From Conoideocrella luteorostrata (lineage: Eukaryota > Ascomycota > Sordariomycetes > Hypocreales > Clavicipitaceae): a stretch of 64,000 nt of DNA. Numbering within the stretch: position 1 is the stretch's first letter; every line of letters begins with the position of its first letter. The stretch is taken from the NCBI GenBank assembly GCA_032433595.1, contig JASWJB010000176.1, forward strand, positions 1-64,000, written 5' to 3'. Position numbers and translations under genes: made by a program. Below are positions 34,236 to 45,775 of this stretch, one piece after another. The notes below the pieces were generated by a model that was not told the origin of the DNA, did no database searches, and worked only from the letters and a program-made list of their open reading frames with translations.

Positions 34236-37200
34236 AATAAGTCGGTCTTGTCGGTACAATCTGTTGCTATAAGAGTGAAATAAAGCTTAGCTGGCGCTTC
34301 CACTGCAACATGGCATTGAATTATCTTAAAAACTTATTTTCATGCAACTCTGATAATGATGATGAACATGCATGCTCACCGTCTGTAATCGGAATTGTGG
34401 GTGTTCCATAGCTAAGACCCTGTAAAAATGCAATTTGTAGCCCTTTCGCACGTCAAACTGCTATTGGTCATATTGCATTTTAATGATTTACGCCATGCTG
34501 CAGCTGTCCATCCTTCTGCTGATCATGTTGGTCCTACTGCCGCCGGTAATATGCTATTGGAAATAGAACATTGAGTGATACTCCTGTTGACTGGGAAGTT
34601 TGTTCTAGTACCCATCACTTGCATGTTTAATAAAGAGAGCTCAGTTTAATGTTATAGTAATGACATTAGCCTGTTACCCGAGTAATCGCTGAAAGTTAGA
34701 ACTTATCTCTCTATGGTTGAAATGTATAGAAATATTGCTGTTTTTACTATTACTCTGCGTCTTATCTTATATGAAAGATCAATGAAGCAAGGGAATCATA
34801 GTACCTGAATGTTGAATAGATGGCTGCCTCTCTCCTTGTGTTCTTCCTCTCTAAACCAGATTCATAAACTCAGTAGGTCTAGAGTCCGCTTATGTCTACA
34901 TTATTTACCACCATTGTGCAGCCGAAGCGAATCCTCATAGACATTGGCCTTTTTCGAGCTATGGATGCTATATAATCCCCAGGTCATGTTGAATCTCGAC
35001 CCACATAAGTTTTAATTTGTCCCGTTTCACCTTACCCCCTACCCAATCCCATAAGCCAAAAAGTGTAGCTGGTCGTAGTGTCATCTTGCCCCACTGAGTG
35101 GTGACTCGCTGACGCAATTAATGAGAGTCATTCCTTGCCAAATATAATATAGGATTATAGCTTGCCCAACGTCAACGAGCGGATGAATTGGGTTCTTAAA
35201 GCATGGCCTCATGTCATTGTCATGACCATCACTTAAAAGCAGAGCAATAGCTTTACAACACAGTCCTAAAACACAACTTCAAAGACATACGGGCCTGCAG
35301 TGTCGAATCTGCTTGGAGAATCTTGATGGGGCTTAAATATCAAAGTGACCCAGGTGATGGCATCGGCAACTCGGGCTATCCAGAACATGGTTTTGACGAA
35401 CAAGAGAACTAAAAGCTGATCTATGCGATACGAGAGATATGTCAGCATGGTTCGCTAACATAATTGACAAACACACTGCCGTCATGCGTATATGTGTTAG
35501 ATGTGAGTATCCTCTTCTTGAAGAAACAAACTGCGGTGAGCTAGGCGATAATGTTGGCGGTAAAACGTGTACAATTGAAGGGACCATTATGCACGAGTTG
35601 ATGTAAGAAAAAATTTCCGAGCGCCAGCTTTTATTATTTCACAACCGCCATTTAACTTTACTTAGAAACTTCGATGCTATTGACAATTTTCCGATGGAGC
35701 TCCCGTTGTTGACCATGGCCAGGAAGGATATGGTCCTGTCAACACACGAAAACTCGCTAGCAAGCAGGGACTGAAGATGTGCTTTAACGCTGATAATTAT
35801 AGATGGATGGCACAAGAGTACTACCAGTCAGTTACTTGTCAAAAATCGGTTGTGGCCGCTCCTGATAACGCCGACTACCCGAATTGAGGTGGTTAGACTT
35901 GCATATTCAGTAAAATACTGGCAAGAGTTAATTTTTGAACATAACTACGTTGAACACAAACGCTATCTTTAGTAGCTAAACGCGCAATGGTCATAGTTGG
36001 CCAGGTTTATCTAGTGTTTCTCGATGATTTTCTCTGGGCCAGAGCTTGCGGTTTCATCTTGGCTAATGTCTCGCTGTAGTGAAGGCTGAGTTGGCATGGG
36101 CCGCCGCAAGAGCCAGCGCCAGCGTGAATACTGGCCACCGCGTGTCAGCTAGGTCTCAATGCGAGTGGACTTCAAAAACTGAGGTGACCAAGTCACCCAG
36201 CTGCGCACAGTACCTCAGAAGCACAGAATGGTCGTGATCGCGTGGGGCCATGAATGGGCTCTAGGAGGAGTGCTCCCAGCCGAAGGGTACGCGACGATGC
36301 GATCTCCAATCCCTGTTGCCGTTTAGAGAATCGTCGGTCATCACCCGGCCTGCTCGAAGCAGACTCGGAATAGTTAGATGCCTACCCAATGATATATCAT
36401 CGCAGGGGGGTTGGACGTGAATGCACCAGACCTGGCCACCTCTCCTCTAGTGTGACGGATTGCATTCAAGAGAAATGGGCCGGAGTTCCCTGGCTTCCCA
36501 CCAACGGCTGCACATGACAAGGAACATCAATGTAAAACAGCTGTGTCGTGACTCCCGACACGGCCTGGTGATGGCCGAACCAAGAGAGGACCTACTCCCT
36601 GAGGCCCCAGGTTCCTTTGAACTATCATTCTGACATGCTGAGAAGGTGGTACAGTTGAATATGCCACATCGATGTCACAAAATCGACCGCATTAATAGCT
36701 ATGCATCTAAACATGCTATCATCAGCAGTACCGACAGTATCAGAACCAAGGGACCCGGACTTTTCTTCTAGCGATAAATTCGAATGGTGGTGGGTGACGG
36801 GGAGTTATCGCTTGAGTCGTATTAGTTATTGGTTTCCGTAGTGAAACTGGTGCAAGTGAAGTAAATAAATTGCACCCCGGAGCTTGCTTGCCGCTGTTGC
36901 TAACTTCTTGCTGGCTTTCTTGCTTGCCTTCTTCCTTCCTTCTCACTTCGCTAACTACAGAAGCCGCCCATATTCTTAGAATGCAGGTAACAAACCAACA
37001 AAGAAGCAATCCGTTTCCTTTCTTCTATGGCGTATTGACCTCTGTTGGAATGCCACTTTGGCATGTGCGCTAGGTTACCAGAAGTAGTCAAAATCCTGAT
37101 CCGTCTCTGCGTTGGAGTGGTCCTAACCACCAGCTAAAATAGTTAGTCGGGTTCTATCTTCCCTTCCAGCCTCTTGAAAATGTGACGATTGTGACGATTG

Positions 37201-38228
37201 TGGCTCACTGTCATGCTGTGAAAGCACTGGCAGCGCACGGAGCCAGTTGCTCCAGCCCGTCGACGACCGAGCGGCTTACGGAGTTGCAACACAACACATT
37301 CGGTCTGTGGAATTGTTGCGGTAGTTTTCCCGCCCATACGTCGAGTGAATGGGGTGCAAGTTACCATTGAACTACTCATTATGACTGTTAGACTTCTACT
37401 CCCTACTGACATGTACCTCCTGCACGCGGAACTGTTGGCTATAATTGCAGTCTCACCAGATCAACGCAGCCTCACCTATTCTTGGTGACGACAGATGCGC
37501 CAGATATATGTTTGGTACGGCAGGTGCTACGTGGAGTGCCGGACATCGAAGACACTACATTACAAATCCCGTAAAGTCGAATCACTCCAGACGGGACGTC
37601 TTCTGTGGCAAGCACATGTCATCGACGAAATGGCTAAACTACAACGACCTGCCACTTCTCATCCCTCCGCTTGTGCTTGACTTCTCCGTCCTCGTCCTCG
37701 TGTCAAAACCTTTCATACGAGGATATCGAAACGTCTCCTGTGTCTACTAAAGTATAGTACTTACTTCGTCTCTAGATACGTAGGGAGATTGGGAAACAGC
37801 AGATGTCGCTGTAACTTGGACATTTTCAGGACGACTCTGTAAACGAGCTGCTCTCATTCTCACCATACCACCTGCCTCCCCAAAACCCATGTCCGTCATG
37901 CGAAGCTGCCTCCTTCCCCCCATCAACACCGCAATCAAGGTCGTCTTGGAGATGTCCTAGGTGATCCATATTTTAATCCGTTTCCGTAGCTTTTCTTTTT
38001 TGTGTCTGCAGCAAGCCATTGTCGTCCCGATCTGCTTTCACATTTCTAACCGTATCACCACCACTTTACGTATATTCGTGAACAAGTTCTTCATTCTGCC
38101 GCAACGGTCTACCGCGGGACTGTGACGGTCTCACTCTACTTGTATTGGATTGGCTATCTCCTTTTACCTTGCTCCCCTTCACCGCTTCTTCCCTATTGGT
38201 CTTAGTTTTCACGCGACTACTCTTCAGT
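34236..38228. other. Gene-poor spacer
   Basis: Almost 4 kb without a supported gene. 34300-36000 is moderately AT-rich and stop-dense in all frames. The minus-strand frames near 35266-35587 and the plus-strand frames near 35630-35880 are short and unrecognised. The part from about 37400 is probably promoter and leader of the gene at 38229, with CT-rich stretches at 37660-37720 and 38160-38220. Confidence 0.5.
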
Positions 38229-39865
38229 ATGTTGTTCTCCAAGCAGCGTTCAAAGCCAGATGCTTTCCAGAACGGTGCTCCCAGTGTAACCGGAACTGTC
38301 AGCTGGAAGCTCTGGAACAATCGGTCCCAACAGCCATCAAATAATGGCCACAGCGAGCATGTCAATGGTCTCAGAGCCTCAAATCGTCGGTGGTTTTCAA
38401 CGTTTCGACTCAAACCGCAGGCCTATAAAGACAAGTCCGACGACTTGTCTGGTGCAGGAAGTCTAGACATTCACAATGACATCGACTTCATGCACAAACC
38501 ACGTATGCTCTTTACATAATCATGAAAACTATTCACATTCATGCAGCAGCACTGACATACCGGTTTCCAGGTCGCCCAATGATGGTCAATCATCGGAGAA
38601 GCCTCAGCAGCGTTTTCAAGACGGTCAAGGCAAGATATTCTCGTGACAGGCTTGACAAGTTTGACAAGAACGGGATTGAACACCAGAGCCCAGATCCGCC
38701 TCAACTAATAGAAACGCCGGAGGAGCTCACATTAGATGAGGTCACTTTCACCACAGCTGAACCAAGACAGGACTCGCCCCCTCCTCGCCTAGAAATGCCG
38801 TCTGATCTTGCTATCTGCAATGCGGCCACTGGCAAATCCACGTTTCGAGCTTGTTTAGAAAAAGCGGTCGCTGATATTGATAACAAATATGGAACCTCGT
38901 CGAGCACATGCCTTACGCAGAATCTTGAAGATACTGGAGCCAGCAGATTGACGAGTTTTAATGCATTGCCCTTTCATGTTCGGGGTACGTTTCGGCCTCG
39001 ATATCAGCTTCCAATATTCGTTGACGCACCTGCACCAAAGGCGAAATCCACTGCTGGAGAACTACGAGAGTTGTCCCCTCCCTTACCAGCTGAAACTGTC
39101 CCGTTGGGAACGACTAGCGCAAGAATTCCCAATAATGGGAATGAGGGCGGCTACCATCTGCCAGCGCTGCTTCTGGACGAGGCTTTGGCGCCAACTTTCA
39201 ATATTGGGGAGTTCATGCCACCCCAAACGCCCCCCAAAAAACACACCGAACCAGACAAGGATGTCATCGCTAAGAATAGATCGGAACCATCTGCATCATC
39301 CAATAATTCAACTCACACTGTTGTTCGAGACGTTGATGACGAACCTCTCATTGAAATTTCGTCCAATCCAAACAACAAGCCATGCCAACCAACTCCTCCT
39401 CCAACTATGTTGACCTCGTCCACAGCGGTTATTTCGCATGAGGCAAATAGCCCGCACCCAGCACAGAAGATGTCTGTACGCAATGGTCCGCAAAATCGTT
39501 CGAATAGCGAGCGTCGTACAGGCAGCCCCTCTAGATCTAACTTCAAAATGTCTGATCGCGAGGGCCTTCTATCCGATATGGGTACAGAATTGAAACTTGT
39601 TCGTGCCAGGAGTATACCAAGCAGCTCAGAGTGTTCAATGTTTCATTACAGGCAAACATCCCAAAGCAGCCATGCCTCGGCACCTCAGGAGGAACATGTT
39701 GCTTCAGTCTCCGAACTGGTTTCCAAGTTTAGGGGGATGGGATCTGTACCTGGTGTGTACCCTGCCCATTCCCCTATGGAACTACCTATCCAACGCCTAG
39801 CAACGAGAAGAGCATCTAGGGGCAAACAACTCGAGACCATCGAGGTCGTCTCTCAGATGACTTAA
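38229..39865 (+). CDS. Unknown Ser/Pro-rich protein
   Basis: Two exons, 38229-38502 and 38571-39865, 522 aa. The start MLFSKQRSKPDAFQNG is the first ATG in frame; the donor GTATGC and acceptor TTTCCAG restore the frame into GRPMMVNHRRSLSSVFKTVK. I recognise no domain. The protein is hydrophilic, with basic N-terminal segments (FKTVKARYSRDRLDKF), Pro/Ser-rich middle parts (EFMPPQTPPKK, PTPPPTM), and a C-terminal block that looks ordered and possibly conserved (ASVSELVSKFRGMGSVPG). Many SP/TP and RxxS sites suggest phosphorylation and a cytoskeletal or signalling role, but this is only composition. No signal peptide or membrane segment is seen in the chosen frame. Convergent with the PPR gene, 395 bp away. 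Confidence 0.75.
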
Positions 39866-40260
39866 AAATGGACCCTGGCTTGATATCCGACCAAGGGAAA
39901 TTGGCTTATGATCTGCAACATATCTTAGTCACCAGGACAGTTCATGAGATGCATAAAGTTCCTTCATTATACAAAGAACAAGAGAAGTTGTCAGAATATA
40001 ACTGTTCAAGGCCACATTGTTAGCAGAAAGATGAAGAAGCGCCGAAAGGGCGAAGACGTTACACATCAGTCTATTATGTATGCAACAAGTCTGGGGTACC
40101 AGAACAAAGATTTTGGAAGACCAATAACAATGAATAGTATCAATTTAGTTCATTCCGCTTCTTAAACAAATTCAGCATGATCAATTCCATACCCCTTCGC
40201 CATGTGAACAGACGCTTCTCGTTTCAAACCTTTTCAAACTATCGTACAACAACCGATCCT
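39866..40260. other. Convergent 3' spacer
   Basis: 395 bp between two convergent stop codons, AT-rich. No gene or structured element was seen. Confidence 0.65.
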
Positions 40261-42362
40261 TCATGTAGTATTAAGCTGGCTCGATGACAACGTTGCCCCC
40301 CTAGCGGCGGTCTCTCCTAACGAAACGGGTTCATCAGTTTTAGTAGTGTCCCAAACGAAGTCCCTTCCAGGTCGATGACTTGGGTCCTCTATTGTGTCAG
40401 CGGCTTCCTTTTGTTTTGAAAAATCAGGCCCTCCTAAGCGGCGCAACCTGGGCTCTATCTGCTCCCGGTTCGAATAGAAGGCTTGGATCTCGCGATTGAT
40501 TTTGGCACCAACAGATCGTAGTTCACGCAAGTCCTTCTCTGGAAGCATACCCTCGTTGACTACCTTGTTAAATGCGGAGAACATGAGTCGGGCAAGAGCA
40601 ATAACCTCGCGCTTATTATTGTAAAGAATACCTTGGTCCTTTTTGTTGTTTGGTGGAGGGGCAGTCTTAAAGTAGTGGTGATGAACCTTCTTATAAGGCT
40701 CCCACAGACGAGCGAGAGCCGTTGTGATTTGGACGCCGTACTCTCGCTTCGCCCCCTTCTCGTTGCCGCTTTGGGCCCGAGTTCGGAGATGATAGTGGCT
40801 TACTAGGGCGACGCGCAAGTAAAGGCGGAGCGTGTGGATGTCGGGCACACTGAGACGATCCATCATGGAGTTGAGGACAATCGTAGAGTTTTCAGTGACG
40901 TTGGTGTTGATGTTGTCTCGAACACACGTCTCCATAGCGATTTGGTACGGTTTAGGATTGGCGAACTCGTCAGGGAGAATCTGCAACGTAGATGCTGAGT
41001 GAGCACTGGCTTTGGCTACCTTGAGCATGCCAAACATACGAAGCCAGTTGTCATTGTCGGGAACGATGCCATATTGTCGGATCATGATATTCCAGTACTT
41101 GATGCCCACGGTTGTGAGCTTGGACGATGCTAATGTGGTGAGGAGCAAGGCTAGGGTGTTGCGTCCGGGTACTGCGTAGAGGGCTTTGGAGGATGTACTA
41201 GAGTTTGGAACTCCATTTGATGGGGTGGTGCCTTTGTCTGAGGCTTTTAACGAATCCGACCCAAGCGTGTTCGCCAGATTAGGAATGTTCATTGTTTGTT
41301 GTAGGAGGTCCAGAACCTCTCGTTTGTCTTCTCGCTTCGGTTCGAGTAGCAGGACTCGGCCCATAGCACAGACAAGCTCTTCGTCCACTATGACCCGTCC
41401 CTGTTTCCACTTGTCCATAACTTCCATCCACAGGCCCTTTGCTCGGTCAACGGTTTTCCGTAAATTCGAGGCTTGTTGTTCCTGAGTGAGATCTTTAATG
41501 TCCCTGATGGCACTATGACGCAGCGCATTCAAAATCGTTGTGTAGGTAAAGGCCGTCGGGGCTCGAGTCGAATCATTTGCCGTATCGGCAATAAGAAACA
41601 TTGAATCGAGATCTCCCGCTCTAGCGCAAACGTTCAATACGGCATTCAGATGTATGGAGTTCGGTTGTAATCTTTTATCGGCCATAAGGATGTTGTAATG
41701 CTTGACTGCTTCAGCGACGGCAAGTTTGGGATGTCGCGACCTAGCGCAGCCTCTGAAAATAATAGTAAAGGTTTGGACGTTCGGGAGCTGTCCACGCTTT
41801 TTCATCTATTTATTGTCCAGAGCGACTTAGCGATCGATGGATGGGCTTGTGTGAGTGGGGACAAACGCCGCATAGACGTCAAGGAGCGCAACTTTACCTC
41901 GTTGTACAGCTTAACGGCTTGCTTCAGCTGCTGTTGTTCCAACTGGTATTCTATGAGATGATTCCACGCGACGACAACTTGGCGATCCTTGCTGACTTTC
42001 CGTGCCAGGAGCAGCGCCTCGTCGTACCGATCCTTTGCCAAGGTCTGCTCGACATGCTGTGCAATCTTCCACGGGTCTTCCATGTGGCTCAGGTGTTTCT
42101 TGACGGCGCGCTGCATCTTCTCGCGTAGTTTCTGTCTTGGTTCAGCAATTGGGCCACTCTTATCCGGCAGTCCAAGAGTTCGCGGCGCGTCAACGGGTCT
42201 GGTTGTAGCAGCAGGATGGGATGCAGTTGTATATGCTCTACCACTTTGGTGGCCAAGTTGATCGGCTGTCATTCGCAATATGTTTCCGGCAGTGCCGCCG
42301 TAGGCTGCTAATTGGATTGCTCTGACTAGGCAAGCTCTACAGGAAAGGCAACTTGCTGCCAT
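40261..42362 (-). CDS. Mitochondrial pentatricopeptide-repeat protein
   Basis: PPR proteins bind organelle RNA and control its processing, stability or translation. Exons (minus): 42362-41898 and 41805-40261, 669 aa. The N-terminus is Arg/Ala/Ser/Cys-rich and free of acidic residues for about 30 residues, as in a mitochondrial presequence. Helical repeats follow: WNHLIEYQLEQQQLKQAVKLYNEMKKRGQLPNVQTF is built across the intron, then NVQTFTIIFRGCAR, NSIHLNAVLNVCARAGDLDS and TAFTYTTILNALRHS show the PPR helix pattern. The C-terminal half is helical with poly-basic parts. The intron has GTAAAG and AATAG; splicing restores the repeat, which supports it. A role like yeast Ccm1/Dmr1 in small-subunit rRNA stability is possible, but I cannot assign orthology. 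Divergent from the RRM-like gene at 42999. Confidence 0.85.
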
Positions 42363-42998
42363 TGTTGCCAGAGGGCCCTAGCGAGCGGTGATGGCGCAAA
42401 AAGTCAATTACTTGTCTGATGTCGTCGGCTGGACATCTCAGCTAGTTACCGTGGCTAGGAGAGCATTTGGAAAATGTCAGGTTCTTTTCCATCTTATCGA
42501 TAGGCCGTGTGGGTCCTACCTGGCGACTCGAAAGGCGTTTTACTACACCCGTTCGAGAGAAAAGATGGTCAATTATGCCTGCAGCTCAGGAAAGCCCTTA
42601 CATTTTGACATCTACTCCATTTGGACATCTATTCCATTGGAACAAGTAAGCAGTTTACGATTTTCTCCAAGACGCCGGAAAGCCTTGCATTTTTGTTATC
42701 TAAAAATTGGAAGAACCACAGACGGGAGCGCCACCGAGCTGAGCGACCCACCACCCACCACCCTCTTTTCAATGACCGTTTGATTGGCTGTCGCGTCCGT
42801 TAAGTTTGGCCTCACGCTGGGACTTGTTGGAAACGTCCGATGCCATACTCCATCAAGGCCACGACTTGCATCCTATGCGCCACAACATCAAACTGCAGTT
42901 ATCTTTTATTTGCGATTCCATTCCCTTAGATTCATCTGCCCACGCACCTTCAGGTACCGAACTAGCCCTTATCGTGCACACGAAACGCATTGATCGCA
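42363..42998. promoter_or_regulatory. Divergent promoter region, PPR gene and RRM-like gene
   Basis: 636 bp between divergent start codons. No TATA box or repeat was recognised. Reading frames in it are short and lack similarity. Confidence 0.45.
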
Positions 42999-44297
42999 AT
43001 GGCGTCCCCTGCAGCAGACTTTCAAAAGATAATCACGGATGGTATTAACCAACCTCCCAACCCGGATCAAATCCACGACAATCCATCCGATCGGTTCATT
43101 TGCTAACAACTACAATGCAGCGCGGGAGCGCAAGAAGAACTCAGCTCTAGCCGACAGGATCTTCAACCGTGATCGAAGAAGACAAAGCGCTCCGCCGAAA
43201 TTAAAACCTACACACGGAGGCTCCCTTGCCAGTCGTGTCGGTGTGAAGAAGGTATGCGCCTTCAACTTCCGCGAATAGCTGTAGCATAACTACCTGGGAG
43301 CAGTCGAACTGCATTTTTTTTTATCTAAAGCTGACCACGTCCAATCAATTAGCAACGCGCCACTCCGGCCGGGACCTCTTTAAATGCGAACAACCGCCGA
43401 GCAAGCCTGCCCGCTGGCAACGTCGACGGCGACTGGACTCATGATCTTCACGATTCTGTGAATAGTGCCTCTGGAAAGGCCAAGGGCGCCGGCTTCCTGA
43501 GCTCTCGTATCAGCGTGCCCGGATCGAACAACAACAACAATGCCGCTAATAGGAATGCTTCCAAGCGCAAGACCAAGCTCGCTGCCGCGCTCGCTCAAAC
43601 AGAGACTGACCAGGTCAACATCGTGACTGCACCGCCTCGTGGCCCCAAGAACATGGGATTAACAATCCGTGGCCTCGCGGGGCCTTTTGCCGTCATGGGC
43701 CAAAACTTTGCCCCTGGGACAACTGCAGCAGACATCGAAAGTGCTATGACGCCTGTCGGTGGAGACATGATCAGCTGCAACATCGTGAAGACTAGTCCCT
43801 TCTTGCTTGTAGAAATGGTGTTCGCGTCAAGGGAAGGTGGCGAGAGGGCCATTGAGACATTTAATGACAAGACAGTGAGTCTCCCCCTCCACCCCGGCGC
43901 CCCGATTCGCATGACCACTGTACCCACCAACATATCAGGCCTTCCCAATCCGCCGTGTAGATGAAGATAACCCCCTTTCCTCCCTCAAGATCATACTAAC
44001 TGTGCTTACCGTCAGGCCGACGGCAGAGTCATCAGAATGTATCCCAAAGTCGGCGGCTACAAACCTCCGACCTCTCAGCGGAATGAACCCCCAGCCAATG
44101 CCCCGAGCGGTCCTAAAAACTCAAAAGCATCCACAAGAGATCACGAGGTAGTCGACGGATCGATGGGATTCCCTGATCTAGTGAATACGGAAAACAAGCA
44201 GAGTTCAATGGGTACCAACCGACTATACAGTGACAGGATGGTTGGGGGGAACAGGAGAGGTCGTGGACCACAAAGAGCCAGAGGTGGTGGTCGTTAG
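42999..44297 (+). CDS. RRM-like RNA-binding protein with RG-rich tail
   Basis: Four exons: 42999-43041, 43121-43251, 43353-43874, 44016-44297, 325 aa. The N-terminus (MASPAADFQKIITDARERKK) and SLASRVGVKKQR form a basic region. Residues about 150-235 read as an RRM/alpha-beta plait: LTIRGLAGPFAVMGQNFAP as strand 1 and loop, TTAADIESAM as helix 1, ISCNIVKTSPFLLVEMVFAS as strands 2-3, and GERAIETFNDKTADGRVIRMYP as helix 2 and strand 4. The C-terminus ends RRGRGPQRARGGGR, an RGG-type RNA-binding tail. This layout is like small nuclear mRNP adaptors of the Yra1/Mlo3 type, but the sequence is too divergent for me to assign it. The introns have good donors (GTATTA, GTATGC, GTGAGT) and GCTGAC/CTAAC branch points. 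Confidence 0.8.
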
Positions 44298-44476
44298 ACG
44301 TTGATTACTTGGCGGGCAGCGTTCACGTTCACGTTCGCACTATGAACTAAAGTTAACGTAGTTACTGGGTCATATGTAATATTGCTATCATTGAGGGGCG
44401 TTGAGTTGTTCAGTATTGGAAGGGATGGGACAGTTAGTCGGCGTTTGGAAGGATTTCCTTGTTTATCATCATCATC

Positions 44477-44508
<32 letters not shown>

Positions 44509-45775
44509 CAGTAGCAGCAGTATTTTTGGTGTCTATAGCAGTAACATCATTTCATGCGTATCATCAGTCAATCTTCCAATATTTATTATGGTATTTTATA
44601 AAGGCCGGGTGCACAGTTAATAGTGGCATGGAAAACACATTTTTTCATCGTCATCGCTCACTCCCACTTAAAACTCAATCACCGCGTTTCCGTACTTTGT
44701 GACAATGTCTTTCTTGACCCGCCTTATGTATAAGCTATGTCATAATTCCCACTTACTCGTCCCATCATACAGGAATACTTCGAACAGCCGCCAGCTCCCC
44801 GGTCATACCCACACCCACCGGCACGTCCATGTTGAATATAACAAAGGAAAAGTGAAATTGAGATTAAAACAAAGTCGAACCAGCCCCAGTGCCACCCAGA
44901 GCAGTCTCAATGCTATGCAAACGTTCCTCCCAGCTTTCTCTCGCAAAAGCCTGGTACATACGCAGGCGAGGTTGACGAATAAAACGATGCCCAGGCGGGA
45001 AGAAACGGGGAGCCATACGCAGAAATCTGTGTGCAGCCAGCACTAGCAGACTATCGAATCTTCAGAGAATACGTTTTCCCCTTTCGTTCTCTTTTCTCGT
45101 ATTGAAGCTACAGATTCCAGAGAAAAAATGGAGAAAGGGAAACCTCATTCCACCCAACTGCCGCCACGTTTTTTTTAATCTCAACCTCGATCATCTGTAT
45201 CATTCATCCTCCAGACCGAGACTCCCGTGCCCAATCACAACAGCAATGAATTGAAGCAGACAAAGATATACTATAGGTGTATGTGGCTGACATCTAGCGC
45301 ACAGCCTCTGCCGAGGCTGATTGGCGAAACTGAATTTCAGCAACTTGAGAGTTGATCGCATTGGCGAATGAAGGTAGATCAACGTAAGTATATTGTTTCA
45401 TGACCAATGATTATCGAGGTCCTTCCCTTCGGAGCGTTGGACACTCCATACAGTATCAAGTCAATACAGCTTTAAACTATTGTGCAAGGGTCGTTGCGCC
45501 GTATCGTCCGACAAAGTTTATCAAGATTCTACCGTAGTTCTATGGCGTCATGGGTTGATGATTGATGCCATAGTGCGATTGTCGCAGCGTGGTCATATAG
45601 CCGGTCCATTCTCTGCATACTTCGAGTCTCTGATCAGCAATTCCCGTGCTTCATCGGAACTTGCACGGCCAATCACCATCTAGAGCAAATCCCCAACGCT
45701 TACCCGACAGCGTGGGAGAACCGCTCCCAACTACTGCTACCATAGCAGAGGCCACGGCTCATTATCAGGCCGTTC
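44298..45775. other. Convergent 3' spacer, RRM-like gene and YAK1
   Basis: 1.48 kb without a supported gene. It contains the ATC microsatellite at 44465-44510 and several AT-rich parts. Reading frames are short and lack similarity. Part of it is expected to be YAK1 3' UTR. Confidence 0.6.
44465..44510. repeat. (ATC)n microsatellite
   Basis: About fifteen ATC units with one CAC interruption, followed by AGTAGCAGCAG, in the 3' region of the RRM-like gene. Confidence 0.9.
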